In this document: piece after piece, positions 26,729 to 35,109 of the stretch
How the letters are laid out: each line of letters opens with the position of its first letter
Numbering within the stretch: position 1 is the first letter of the stretch
Source of the DNA: Acidobacteriia bacterium AH_259_A11_L15
GTDB lineage: Bacteria > Acidobacteriota > Terriglobia > Acidiferrales > 2-02-FULL-67-57
Length of the DNA: 64,000 nucleotides
Assembly (NCBI GenBank): GCA_027717655.1
Contig: JALLOH010000003.1
Span: forward strand, 1-64,000
Direction of reading: 5' to 3'
Notes under the pieces: model-generated
What the model was told of the DNA's origin: nothing
The model's input: only the letters and a program-made list of their open reading frames with translations
Databases searched by the model: none
Program-made: the position numbers and the translations under genes

Positions 26729-27072
26729 GACCGCCACCAGTTGATCTATGGAATCATTCAGGACTTTGGAGAAATCAGGTCACGCGAGCTGTGGAAAGAA
26801 TATCTGCTGCGCTGCAAGCAGGCCGGTATGCCATCAGCCGCGCCTCGAACCTTTTCGCTCTACATCAAGAAGCTAGAAGAACTCGCTCTAGTAATGAGCG
26901 CAAGGGCTTTGGGTATCAAGGGAAATGTGCGTGTATTCAGGGTTCGGAGATAAGGGAGAAAGGTGATGAAGTACGGCGAGCATTTCCCGTGTTCTGGGCA
27001 AGATTCACTGCTCCGATGCAGCTAGGTTTATCTGCAGACTCCCGGATGAGTCTGTCGATTTTGTGATGTCGA
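26729..27072 (+). repeat. Direct repeat copy 2 (Cdc6 winged helix + methyltransferase start)
   Basis: Diverged collinear copy of 24701-25044. It starts abruptly inside the Cdc6 frame and ends inside the methyltransferase motif, where TSPPY is replaced by unrelated sequence. Confidence 0.8.
26741..26953 (+). pseudogene. Remnant of a second Cdc6: winged-helix domain only
   Basis: The frame encodes about 70 residues nearly identical to the C-terminus of the full Cdc6 (IYGIIQDFGE, KEYLLRCKQAGM, GNVRVFRVRR), with no AAA+ part. Differences are mainly silent, so the domain was under selection until recently. A stand-alone DNA-binding domain that competes with the full protein at its sites cannot be excluded. 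Confidence 0.65.
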
Positions 27073-27254
27073 TGCCCACAATGGCCACCTGGATGAAAGA
27101 GTTTGACAGCGGACAAAAGACCTATGCTTCGGTGTTGCAACTTATGCAAGTGACCGAGAAGCATTTCGGTTCCAACCGCTCCACAGTGCGAGCAAAAGAA
27201 GCAGGCTCTATGCAGAGAAAGATGCAGTCAATGGAGATACTCGTGCTTCCCTAG
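26982..27254 (+). pseudogene. Remnant of a second methyltransferase N-terminus
   Basis: From the ATT corresponding to 24954 the frame reads ISRVLGKIHCSDAARFICRL, parallel to the intact enzyme, then loses similarity at the catalytic motif. It continues as an unrelated 60-residue tail to the stop at 27254. The catalytic SPPY is absent, so it is not an active methylase. Confidence 0.6.
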
Positions 27255-27305
27255 ACAGCGGCACTGTTTCCGCGCTATGTTCGATTCAATTTAGAGGGAA
27301 TGATT

Positions 27306-28031
27306 ATGAATCTCTTTGGCGTCCGTGTTAGCGGACCACAGGTCATGGAAGTGTCACGGAAGATGGCTGATGCTGTACGTGAGCCGACCTACCTTTATCC
27401 ATGGCAATCATTGGAGTCGGACTTGTGTCGTAGGGGGCTCTCCTCGATCTATATGGTGGGGTATGGAAGTTTGCTTGATTCGGCATCAGCTGCTCAAACG
27501 CTAAAACACAGCTCCCGGGAACCTCGTGAACCCGTGATTGCCTTCGGGGCACGCCGAATCTTTAATTGCGAGATGTCATCGGGTGGACGCTACGGACCGG
27601 CGATAAGTCCCTCTGCACGCGCAGCGTTGAATGTCCGGCTCACTGGCGACATCAACGACGCTATCAATGGCATCATGGTGGAAATCTCGGTGAAAGACAT
27701 CCCAGCCCTGCAGGCAAGGGAAGTGGGGTATGACCTAGCACCTATAGCGTGTCTCCGATGGAACGATCTCGAAGAAACTCCCTTCGTGGCCTACATCCTC
27801 TGCTGCCCTGACGAACCGCGGGATGGGAAGCGGCGGACCAACGATGGGCTCGAGCCGCATCGGGAGTACTACAAGGTGTGCCGCAGGGGAGCTGCCGAGG
27901 TGGGCGAGGAGTTCCTTCGCTTCTGGCTCTCCACCACCTATTTGGCCGACGGAGTCACACCTGTGGCGCAGTGGGAAGCCACGGCGCTCCCAGAGATACG
28001 CAGTGATGCGACAAAAGAGGGCAGGCCATGA
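27306..28031 (+). CDS. Gamma-glutamylcyclotransferase-fold (GGCT/AIG2-like) protein
   Basis: About 241 aa; AGAGGGA lies nine bases before ATG 27306 (27300 is an alternative start). The substrate-binding loop VGYGSLLD near residue 52 and the later INGIMVEISVKDIPALQARE, with the expected acidic residue in the E-x-G-Y segment, match the GGCT fold. Enzymes of this fold act on gamma-glutamyl amines or peptides; here the true substrate is unknown. It overlaps the next gene by four bases (ATGA), so the two are translationally coupled. Bacterial Shine-Dalgarno and composition contrast with the Cdc6 module just upstream. Confidence 0.65.
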   Translation: MNLFGVRVSGPQVMEVSRKMADAVREPTYLYPWQSLESDLCRRGLSSIYMVGYGSLLDSASAAQTLKHSSREPREPVIAFGARRIFNCEMSSGGRYGPAISPSARAALNVRLTGDINDAINGIMVEISVKDIPALQAREVGYDLAPIACLRWNDLEETPFVAYILCCPDEPRDGKRRTNDGLEPHREYYKVCRRGAAEVGEEFLRFWLSTTYLADGVTPVAQWEATALPEIRSDATKEGRP

Positions 28032-29929
28032 ATGGAGTAATGGAGAGTGTCCTGGAACTGGTGCGCAGTTTCCAGAATGGCTATGTTTGGCTCCTAGCCA
28101 CTGGAGCGATCGCGTATCTCTATGCTACCTACCGGTACCACCGGTTGCTCCACGAGACCGGTGACCAGATCCGCCTTGGCGCGATCTCGGTGAAAGGAGG
28201 TATCTCACAAGAATTGGGGGCCAATGCGGCCGCGCTGCTACTGCGCACCCGGTTCTCCGCTGTCACAGAGAGCTTCAGGAAGGGTACGGGGGCCCGTGCG
28301 TCCCTCTATGCGGCGGAGGCTGTCGCCGCACAATTTCCAACCATAGAAACGGCGTTGCTCGAGGTCGCGCCGGAGCTAAAGCCGCCGCAGCTGCAAGTGA
28401 AGGAGGACATTGTCAGTAAGGTCGGAACAGTGGAGATTCCTGTCGGCGCCATAGTGAATCTGTTCCTGGCACTTCTTCGCTGGCTACCTGTGCCCTATCG
28501 GAGGCGTTACGAGGCCTCGCTGATTCATCTATCACTTATATCCATCGGGCCTGAGACGCAACTGCTCGTCTCTCGCGAAAGCCAACACCGCACCTCATTC
28601 GGCCGGTCTGTGGTAGAGGAAAAAGGGCAACCCGTGAATCAGCCTATGGTGCTTGCCAGGACCGCTGCGGTAGGCAACCTTACGGATCTCACCAATCTAC
28701 TAAGAGATGCCGTGTTCATGATCCTTCAGCTAGACGGCAAAGCCTTCCCAGGCAGGAATTGGCTGGGTATGAGATGTTTTGCGGATGGATTGGTTGCCTT
28801 GAACGAGTACCGGCGAACTGCGAAGGAAGAGTTTCTAGAAAAGGCCAGGGAGAGTTTTGGCCGTGCGGCTGACGTCGATGCAGGTAATTACAAGGCCCTC
28901 TATTTTTACAGCTTGTTGCTCCTATTTGAACGGACGCGCGAGTCGATCGCCACAGCGACCAAGGTTTTCACACGGGCCTTGAGGACTGAAGACCCGATGG
29001 TCAAGGCTCTCGTGCATACCGGCCTGGCAAATTGCTACGCCCAGCAGTTTCATCGATTGGCCGAGCGCGGCCCTGATGTATTGAAAAAAGCTCGAGAGCA
29101 GGCTGAGTTAGCGCACCAAGAATGGGAAAGAGCACAGGAACAAATGCTGAAATCGTACTTGGCAGGCGGAAAAGAGTTGCCGGGTCGTAACCATCCATGG
29201 ATCCTCGCGACCCGCGCCTTAGTGCAGACCGTAGATGAAGGCACCACAGGCACACGTGAGGAGGCAAAAAAGCGATTTCTCGCGGCTGCGCGTTTCTACA
29301 CGGAGGCAATCGAAACCGAACGGCACAACGGAATGTTCTGGAACAACCTGGGCTGGTTATTACTCAAGTTGACTGAGTGGAGAGTACAGGACCTGAAGGA
29401 CCTGGTATCCGGGGAGAAGATTCCTCCTGGCCTATCAGGCAATGCGGCCGAGCTATCCGAGCGCTACCTTCGACGTTCCCTGGAGCTGAATCCGAAGAAC
29501 AAGCTCAGCCACGCAAACCTTTGCCTGCTTTATGCTAGCCCCTGGTATCGGAAGCGGCAGGAAAAGGAGGAACGAGAGAAGTACCTGCACCGTTGTCGCT
29601 ACTACGGACTTGCGGCGATACAGCTAGATCCGAACTACATCAACGGCCATCGCGACCTTTCATTGAGCCTGCTGCGGTATGAACAGTTTGACGAGGCCTA
29701 CCGGTACTTCAAAGAAGCTTTGCGACTCGCCACCGCAGTGGAAAAAGACGAGGAAATCATCCACGACGCGCTGGCAGTCCTTGATGAGATGAAAGAGGAT
29801 AAGATACAGATTACGGAACAAGAACGAAAACGCTGGCAATATCCCGACCCGAGTCTGCTGGTTCCTCCCGATGCTGGTAGCGCTCGTCCCCGGCCAGCAA
29901 AGGCCGAGCACCAAGCACCGGTCCTCTAG
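28028..29929 (+). CDS. Membrane-anchored TPR protein
   Basis: 633 aa. A single N-terminal membrane helix (GYVWLLATGAIAYLYATY, residues 18-35) is followed by a cytoplasmic domain with no family I recognise, in which VPVGAIVNLFLALLRWLP may be a second hydrophobic element. Tetratricopeptide-like helices run from about 250 to the end (FGRAADVDAGNYKALYFYSL, YLRRSLELNPKNKLSHANLC, YRYFKEALRLA). It overlaps the GGCT-fold gene by four bases, so a two-protein system is likely, with the TPR protein placing the enzyme or its target at the membrane. Possibly a defence pair; no direct evidence. Confidence 0.65.
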   Translation: MNGVMESVLELVRSFQNGYVWLLATGAIAYLYATYRYHRLLHETGDQIRLGAISVKGGISQELGANAAALLLRTRFSAVTESFRKGTGARASLYAAEAVAAQFPTIETALLEVAPELKPPQLQVKEDIVSKVGTVEIPVGAIVNLFLALLRWLPVPYRRRYEASLIHLSLISIGPETQLLVSRESQHRTSFGRSVVEEKGQPVNQPMVLARTAAVGNLTDLTNLLRDAVFMILQLDGKAFPGRNWLGMRCFADGLVALNEYRRTAKEEFLEKARESFGRAADVDAGNYKALYFYSLLLLFERTRESIATATKVFTRALRTEDPMVKALVHTGLANCYAQQFHRLAERGPDVLKKAREQAELAHQEWERAQEQMLKSYLAGGKELPGRNHPWILATRALVQTVDEGTTGTREEAKKRFLAAARFYTEAIETERHNGMFWNNLGWLLLKLTEWRVQDLKDLVSGEKIPPGLSGNAAELSERYLRRSLELNPKNKLSHANLCLLYASPWYRKRQEKEEREKYLHRCRYYGLAAIQLDPNYINGHRDLSLSLLRYEQFDEAYRYFKEALRLATAVEKDEEIIHDALAVLDEMKEDKIQITEQERKRWQYPDPSLLVPPDAGSARPRPAKAEHQAPVL

Positions 29930-30088
29930 TTTTCAGGAAGAATAGGCGACAAGCCCGAGAGTTACCTGTCCCTGTCGTTTTCCAGAGCTGCCTAGCCGCC
30001 GCCTGCACTCCACAAGGTATTTCGCTAATGTGATCAGCCCAAGAGACAAACTCGCTTACCCACAGCGATTCGGTATCTCAGTTCGTAG

Positions 30089-32116
30089 CTAGGGTTTCAG
30101 CAGAGGATCATCGGCGCCAAGAAACGACCTGACATCTCGAATAATGATGCGTGGATATGATGGGCACTCTGGGGGGTCCGTCTGTCGAGCAATCGCGTGG
30201 ACCAAATTTCTACGCGTGACAAGTACAACGATAGTTTCATATCCGGCCCGAACGCATTTTTGGACATTCTCTTTGGCATCGGAACGTCCCGTTTCTATCT
30301 CGATAGCTACTTCTCGACCCTCTTTGCCTGCTAGTAGGTCGATTGTCTTGCCGCCACCGACTGGCTTTTCCATCTCGACTTTGTACCCCCGTCTTTCCAG
30401 GTGCTGAGCGACCTTCTCCTTCCAATACTCGTGCTCCGGGCCTCCTCTACCTCTTGTGGGCACTTCAAAGCCAAGATTCTTCAGCGCCTCTTTTCCTTTC
30501 TCGGTCAGCCACAACAACCTAACCCGACCTTTGCCACTTGATATATCAACTGGCTCAATCAAACCTTTCAAGAGAAGCACGGTGCACACCTTGTTGCCAA
30601 AATACGAAGAAAGATTAAGACGACAGTATCTCTCAGCAACCCCCGACGTTATATTCTCCATAACGTCTCTCAGCAATTCTATTTCTTCTTTTGTTAGTTT
30701 TTCCGCCGGCCGCATCGGCAGAATCTCAGCCTTCCTCTTCCCATCAGCCAGAATCTCGATGCTTGCCCCAGACAAACCCGGCGATTGCGCAGCCACGTCT
30801 CGGTCCGTCATCTTGCCCTTGTCGACGTATACGAGCGGGAACTTCACCAAAAAGGGCTTGTACCACCTGCCTTGCAGTCGAACGATGCCATGACCTACAG
30901 GCAGCTTGCCGAGGTACTCCTTCTCTTCTGCGCCAAGGAGCGTCGCATTAGCTATCGTTGATACATCGTGGCCGTGCTTGAGATTCATGGCTACTGTGCA
31001 GTAGGTATTGCCTAGGGAGGGAACAGAAATGAGCGAAGGGTGCTGGTCGATCAGGATAATTGACTCACCCAGCTCCCGGATCTCCCGCAGAATCACGTCC
31101 ATAATTGTCTCCTTGGATTGCTTCCGCTTTAGTAGAACGTGATGAGCTTCCTCGATGATGATCGCGTGTTTGAGTGTCTCCCGGCTTTGCTCCTGCAGCC
31201 GGTAATGATGAATCCAGAGGAGCATGGCCTCGATGAGGAAAGTCTTGTCTGCGTTCGTCAGGGCGTCGAGTTCCAGGACAGCATTTCTTTTCAGAAGAGC
31301 TCCAAGACCGGAAGGCTGCCGGACATTCAAGACCTTACCTATGTCTCCGTAGCAGAGGGTCGCGATTGCCCTTTTTGTCGAGTCCATCCACTGGGCTTCC
31401 CGACCTTTGACCTTTGCTTTGATGAGCCATTCCTTGACATCGGCGAGAGTAGGAAATGATTCGGGCTCGTTATCGTACATCCCAAACTGCTCGTAAATCC
31501 CGTCAATAGCTTCTTGCAGCAAGTATGCCACGCCTTCTCCTAGCCAGTACACGTGGCACATGATTTCGATGAGCTTCTTGAGCCAGATTGACGGCTTTGT
31601 TCCTTCAGGCGGGATGAGCGGGTTAAAAGTAAAAGGAGCAACGTTCCGTCCGACTGTGTAGACAACAAGCTGGCCCCGGCCCACGACCTGGAGCAGGTCC
31701 CGGTAGTTCCGCTTCCAATCAAATACAAGTATTGGAATGCCTTTGGCGAGCAGCGATTTTGCTACCAAGAAACCAACATTCGTTTTCCCGCTGCCCGTGC
31801 GCCCGAAGATTCCTACATGCTGAATCCATTCGTTCTGGCGAAGCCCGAATGATCCGAACCCCCTAGGTCCATAGACGACGGTGCCAAGAGGGTAATCACC
31901 CCCTGATTGCTCCGCTGGTGGTGGTTCTAGAAAGATTCGCTTCGTCGTGTAAGGCTTTCCGAGATGCTTGGCGGCCAAAAGCTGTAGGAATCCGTCGATC
32001 TCGCTTCTCTTCTTCGGATTCAGCTGGTACTCGAGCCAAAGAGGATCGAGTCTGTCGCCTAGGATCGGCCTGAGCTTCTGGAAAATTTCCTCTGTGTCCA
32101 CGTGGATCAACCTCAT
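30089..32116 (-). CDS. HerA/FtsK-like ATPase with winged helix and C-terminal PD-(D/E)XK nuclease
   Basis: 675 aa. Walker A GIFGRTGSGKTN at 102-113, a VFDWKRNYRDL block after it, Walker B HAIIIEEAHHVL near 320 and the ILIDQHPSLI segment place it in the HerA/DUF87 branch of DNA translocases. Residues about 480-570 are a winged-helix region (KLTKEEIELLRDVMENITSG, LLWLTEKGKEALKNLGF). The end (580-660) has a nuclease fold with Asp in GGGKTIDLLAG and Glu in VAIEIETGRSD. This combination is frequent on archaeal plasmids and integrated elements, where it may move or cut DNA during transfer, partition or defence. It overlaps its coiled-coil partner gene by four bases. Confidence 0.8.
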   Translation of the reverse strand: MRLIHVDTEEIFQKLRPILGDRLDPLWLEYQLNPKKRSEIDGFLQLLAAKHLGKPYTTKRIFLEPPPAEQSGGDYPLGTVVYGPRGFGSFGLRQNEWIQHVGIFGRTGSGKTNVGFLVAKSLLAKGIPILVFDWKRNYRDLLQVVGRGQLVVYTVGRNVAPFTFNPLIPPEGTKPSIWLKKLIEIMCHVYWLGEGVAYLLQEAIDGIYEQFGMYDNEPESFPTLADVKEWLIKAKVKGREAQWMDSTKRAIATLCYGDIGKVLNVRQPSGLGALLKRNAVLELDALTNADKTFLIEAMLLWIHHYRLQEQSRETLKHAIIIEEAHHVLLKRKQSKETIMDVILREIRELGESIILIDQHPSLISVPSLGNTYCTVAMNLKHGHDVSTIANATLLGAEEKEYLGKLPVGHGIVRLQGRWYKPFLVKFPLVYVDKGKMTDRDVAAQSPGLSGASIEILADGKRKAEILPMRPAEKLTKEEIELLRDVMENITSGVAERYCRLNLSSYFGNKVCTVLLLKGLIEPVDISSGKGRVRLLWLTEKGKEALKNLGFEVPTRGRGGPEHEYWKEKVAQHLERRGYKVEMEKPVGGGKTIDLLAGKEGREVAIEIETGRSDAKENVQKCVRAGYETIVVLVTRRNLVHAIARQTDPPECPSYPRIIIRDVRSFLGADDPLLKP

Positions 32117-32661
32117 AGTAGACCAAGGCGACTGAGCAAAGATTTGTACTCGACAACTCCTTCTCGAAATTCCTTTCGTAGGCTGGAAATGTCTTGCCAG
32201 GTTCTCAGGAGGGAGCTTCGCCTCTCCTTGCGAAGGTTGGAGAGTTCTCTTTCCAGGTGGTTGCGCTTTATGTCCACACCTGTGTTGTATCCGACACCCC
32301 AGCCAGTGAAGTGGTCGAGCGACAGCGCAGCTTGGGAAATCTGATAGTCTATTTCCCGTAGGGTCTCATCCTGAAGCTGCGCCCGGGCCAGCACCTCTTC
32401 TTCGAGTTGGTCTATCGTGGACCTGCTATCTTTGAGCTTGCCGATGACGTAGCTCTGGGCTTCATCCTCGGGTTCAGGCAGCGGCTTTCCCTCCGGTAGG
32501 AAGCGTCTGAGGTCAAAGAGTTTCCTTACGAGGTCGCCTGTCGGTTTGCGCTCATCCCAGGGCGGCTTCGGCATGCCGACTTCAAGGAACAAGGGTTGTT
32601 CGAAAAAGTCGAAGTAGTGCCAGAGCTCTTCGTAAAGCTGGTGGTCCACAGCGATCGCCAA
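32113..32661 (-). CDS. Coiled-coil partner of the HerA-like ATPase
   Basis: 182 aa, TTG start. A short aromatic N-terminal part (LWHYFDFFEQPLFLE) is followed by long coiled-coil segments (about 70-110 and 125-170, for example LEEEVLARAQLQDETLREID and NHLERELSNLRKERRSSLLR). No enzyme motif. The four-base overlap with the ATPase gene argues for a stoichiometric complex, with this protein as adaptor or cofactor. Confidence 0.65.
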   Translation of the reverse strand: MAIAVDHQLYEELWHYFDFFEQPLFLEVGMPKPPWDERKPTGDLVRKLFDLRRFLPEGKPLPEPEDEAQSYVIGKLKDSRSTIDQLEEEVLARAQLQDETLREIDYQISQAALSLDHFTGWGVGYNTGVDIKRNHLERELSNLRKERRSSLLRTWQDISSLRKEFREGVVEYKSLLSRLGLL

Positions 32662-32747
32662 TACGGTTTAGGACATGCCTGGCTTTAGAGGTGAGTTCGT
32701 GCTGATGCTGATTTTGCCTTCTACCGGATCAAGCAAAGCCATCTAAG

Positions 32748-32756
32748 TTATTTATG
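32748..32756 (+). promoter_or_regulatory. Archaeal-type TATA box of the 31-aa gene
   Basis: TTATTTATG, centred 28 bases before the ATG at 32780. No Shine-Dalgarno site precedes that ATG, as expected of a leaderless transcript. Confidence 0.5.
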
Positions 32757-32779
32757 CTTACGTGCAAATAATCAAAGTT

Positions 32780-32875
32780 ATGAATTCAGAGACTATCCTC
32801 CTTAGGAGGCTATTGAAGGAAGTCACAGCCATCAGACAGGACTTGGAAGAAATAAAAAAGAGCATGGTGAAGTGA
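32780..32875 (+). CDS. Very small coiled-coil protein, 31 aa
   Basis: The frame encodes a short amphipathic helix (LLRRLLKEVTAIRQDLEEIK). It is supported by a well-placed TATA-like box and a composition unlike random sequence. Such short helices are common in archaeal extrachromosomal elements. Function unknown. Confidence 0.45.
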   Translation: MNSETILLRRLLKEVTAIRQDLEEIKKSMVK

Positions 32876-33090
32876 GGATCTTGTGAAAATAGAGGGAGAC
32901 CATCTTTCGTTTCCGGGGACCGATACGGTCACAATCGCGACGATTTTATGTGGGTCTGGGACGGCGGTGAATGCTTTTTGGAAACAGGCGGAATCAGTCC
33001 ACTTGCATAAGGTGCAATCGAGAGGCGTTCGCCTTTTCAGACCCTAAGACCTAATCCTGAAAACAACCTAGCCCTTCCTGTCAAGAGCAT

Positions 33091-33106
33091 GACCCGAGAA
33101 CGGGTC
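33091..33106. promoter_or_regulatory. Inverted repeat before the ribbon-helix-helix-like gene
   Basis: GACCCG-AGAA-CGGGTC is a perfect 6-bp inverted repeat that ends 13 bases before the GTG start at 33120. This is the usual place for an autoregulatory operator. Confidence 0.45.
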
Positions 33107-33119
33107 GTAACTGCTTTCG

Positions 33120-33335
33120 GTGGTGGTAAGCCTGACATACACGTATGTTGTTCCGACTCGCTACTTGACCAAGCTCGCTGAGATAAAGACAGAAACTTCT
33201 GTAGGAATCGCCAGACAAATATCATTTGCGCTGGAACTTTATCTGAAGGAGTATGACGAAAGGCCGACGTTTCGCGATGAGCTTTTTGCGTACGTAAAGG
33301 GATTCGAGAAAGGTCAGGGACCAAATCCCAAATAG
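33120..33335 (+). CDS. Small DNA-binding protein, ribbon-helix-helix-like
   Basis: 71 aa from GTG. A strand then two helices (VPTRYLTKLAEIKTETSVGI, ARQISFALELYLKEY) fit the ribbon-helix-helix fold of plasmid copy-number or antitoxin repressors. The inverted repeat just upstream supports autoregulation. The assignment rests on pattern only. Confidence 0.5.
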   Translation: MVVSLTYTYVVPTRYLTKLAEIKTETSVGIARQISFALELYLKEYDERPTFRDELFAYVKGFEKGQGPNPK

Positions 33336-33343
33336 TTGGGAAC

Positions 33344-33694
33344 TTAGAACCAACCTCCGAATAGCGGCTCCTCTCCTGTCTTGATGGCATGCTTTACTAA
33401 GGTATAAGCTCGCTCGTACCATGCCATGTAACCCTTGTGCATGTGGCGGTGCTTGATCGCGTTTTGCACGACCTTTCTTGCATCCCCGCCGTATGAGGAC
33501 CACACCCACTCGCAGTAGTTTGGAAGGCATTCCTTTGCGTCACGAAGAATCTGGGCTGCACCTGACGGACTGGCATATCCCAAGCTCTCTGCAATTATGT
33601 GGGCCGTGATGCGCGGATAGCGCCTCATGTACTTGCGGTAGGACTCAGCCTTCTGGCGCGGCGTATCAATCGTCCTCCAGGCGCACAACCTCAT
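33344..33694 (-). CDS. Small hypothetical protein, about 116 aa
   Basis: Family not recognised. The start is taken at the ATG of MRLCAWRT (33694), which overlaps the preceding gene by 29 bases. The product is basic with many Tyr and Arg residues. A segment like RITAHIIAESLGYASPSGAA could be a helix-turn-helix. Last gene of a six-gene minus-strand train. Confidence 0.5.
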   Translation of the reverse strand: MRLCAWRTIDTPRQKAESYRKYMRRYPRITAHIIAESLGYASPSGAAQILRDAKECLPNYCEWVWSSYGGDARKVVQNAIKHRHMHKGYMAWYERAYTLVKHAIKTGEEPLFGGWF

Positions 33695-33938
33695 TGAAGC
33701 GATCACCTTCCACTGAGATCCTACGGCCCTTTAGCCGCTGAGAAATGTACTCGCAGCCGCGACCGAAGGCGTAGTCTTTGAAAAAATCCCTGTCAGTGGC
33801 GCCTTCGTAGAAATGAGCGAACGGGCGATGATCGAAGTTGACGACTCCCAGGCCGTCGCCGTCTATCTGGTAAAGAAGCTGCCAGATTGTTCCGTGGTCA
33901 ATCGCTGAGAGGATTTTGCCCCGGGACGTTGAAATCAC
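33666..33938 (-). CDS. Small hypothetical protein, 90 aa
   Basis: GTG start one base after the previous stop. Acidic protein, rich in Asp and Phe (FFKDYAFGRGCEYISQRL). No family recognised. The tight spacing indicates one transcript with its neighbours. Confidence 0.5.
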   Translation of the reverse strand: MISTSRGKILSAIDHGTIWQLLYQIDGDGLGVVNFDHRPFAHFYEGATDRDFFKDYAFGRGCEYISQRLKGRRISVEGDRFNEVVRLEDD

Positions 33939-33939
33939 C

Positions 33940-34260
33940 TCAATAGTCTTCGGGCTTCATGTAGGTCAGCTTGCCCGGTTCCGCCACAACCCAGATCTTA
34001 TCCTTTCGAAGGACCCGAAGCTTCATATAGGGTGTGTCCTCGGGATCAGGCTGGCGCAGTAGTTCGAGACCTGTGTTCACTAGGTCAACACGCTTTTGCA
34101 GGTCCTCGTAGCCTTCGTCGAAGAGGGTGCGGGCGAAGTAGACCTTGTGCGGGCCGACGGTGCCGGTGTGGACCAAGATTCCGTCTTCGACTGCCTGTTC
34201 GGTTGTGTAGCTGTAGATAACAGGGCCAAATAGGTTTTCGGGATCCTTCTCGTCTGTCAC
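33940..34260 (-). CDS. Small hypothetical protein, about 106 aa
   Basis: The start is taken at GTG 34260, whose codon overlaps the previous stop (ATGTGA). The longer frame to 34311 would overlap by 55 bases. Acidic, probably alpha/beta (FGPVIYSYTTEQAVEDGILV, KVYFARTLFDEGYEDLQKR). The first segment resembles the small DUF6573-type proteins of mobile elements, but only loosely. Confidence 0.5.
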   Translation of the reverse strand: MTDEKDPENLFGPVIYSYTTEQAVEDGILVHTGTVGPHKVYFARTLFDEGYEDLQKRVDLVNTGLELLRQPDPEDTPYMKLRVLRKDKIWVVAEPGKLTYMKPEDY

Positions 34261-34478
34261 ATGACTCGCCTCTGTCTGGGCAGCCTCTTCATGAAGAAGA
34301 ACATCTCCCAAGTCAGGATCATGCCGTCGATGTTCATGGCCGGGAGGCCGCCGTATTTGCCGATTGCACGGATCGTTCCCTCGTAGGGTGGGAATTTCCC
34401 GCTCGGATATTCGATCTGGACCCGGTCACGCACATGGAATCTTTGTCCTTCAATGCTTATAGAGTTTTGGGTTTTCAT
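34257..34478 (-). CDS. Small hypothetical protein, 73 aa
   Basis: Looks like a small beta-barrel (FHVRDRVQIEYPSGKFPPYE, GTIRAIGKYGG), similar in layout to SH3-like domains. No catalytic motif. In the same train. Confidence 0.5.
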   Translation of the reverse strand: MKTQNSISIEGQRFHVRDRVQIEYPSGKFPPYEGTIRAIGKYGGLPAMNIDGMILTWEMFFFMKRLPRQRRVM

Positions 34479-34540
34479 CTGGTCCCCTTGGCAAGCCCCG
34501 CTGCCTCGGGGATTTGCGGTGGGCTCTTGCTGCTTTTAGT

Positions 34541-34756
34541 CTACCATTCTAGCTTCGCCGCACATTGCCCGCATTCTTGCAGATTGAGGTCATCCGGATC
34601 TCCGCGCTTGATGCCGTTGAAGCCGGCAGCAAGGTAGGAAAAATCATCCATCAGGCGGCCTTCGTATTTGCAGACAGGGCATCGGACCATTGGGTTAAAG
34701 GAGTCTTCAGGTTCGCGATAGACGAGCCTCGGTGGGTCTACTTCGTAGTACGGCAT
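34541..34756 (-). CDS. Small zinc-ribbon protein, 71 aa
   Basis: Two CxxC knuckles (CPVCKYEG near residue 28 and CGQCAAK near 62) form a treble-clef or zinc-ribbon pattern. It starts nine bases after the preceding gene. Probably a DNA- or protein-binding accessory of the element. Confidence 0.55.
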   Translation of the reverse strand: MPYYEVDPPRLVYREPEDSFNPMVRCPVCKYEGRLMDDFSYLAAGFNGIKRGDPDDLNLQECGQCAAKLEW

Positions 34757-34765
34757 GCATTACCA

Positions 34766-34969
34766 CTACTTCTCGAGCTCACATTCGTACCAGGTGGCAT
34801 AAGTGTCTTCGCATTCGCGCTGGTACTTGCGGTCTTGCTCGCTCTTAAATCCCTGGCTTTTCTCAAACCTGGTAACGAATCGGTCAGCGCTGCTCTTGCT
34901 GCGGTAGGCTTTGACCTCATCAAGCACGCCTTGGAAAACGCTGAGCGCGACGTAGACTTTTGGTGACAC
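34766..34969 (-). CDS. Small hypothetical protein, about 67 aa
   Basis: The start is taken at GTG 34969 (VSPKVYVALSVFQG); the frame to 35125 adds a less convincing leader. Charged, with a central Lys/Arg stretch and a Glu-rich end. AT-rich sequence (CTTTTCAACAATAC on the minus strand) lies about 20-30 bases upstream and may be the promoter of the whole train. Confidence 0.4.
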   Translation of the reverse strand: MSPKVYVALSVFQGVLDEVKAYRSKSSADRFVTRFEKSQGFKSEQDRKYQRECEDTYATWYECELEK

Positions 34970-35109
34970 GGGGGACCACCGAAGTAAGTATTGTTGAAAA
35001 GAAATGAGAAGATGTTCAGCCAAGTTTTCCAACAGAGGAATTTCTTGCGAGGTTGCATTTCTGCTAGTAGGATGTGGCAGTTTCCTTCCGCGACTCCTGG
35101 TGATTGAAT

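Noticed and set aside
26719..27066. 115-codon frame across the second repeat copy
   Set aside because: It is out of phase with both conserved frames of the Cdc6 and methylase remnants.
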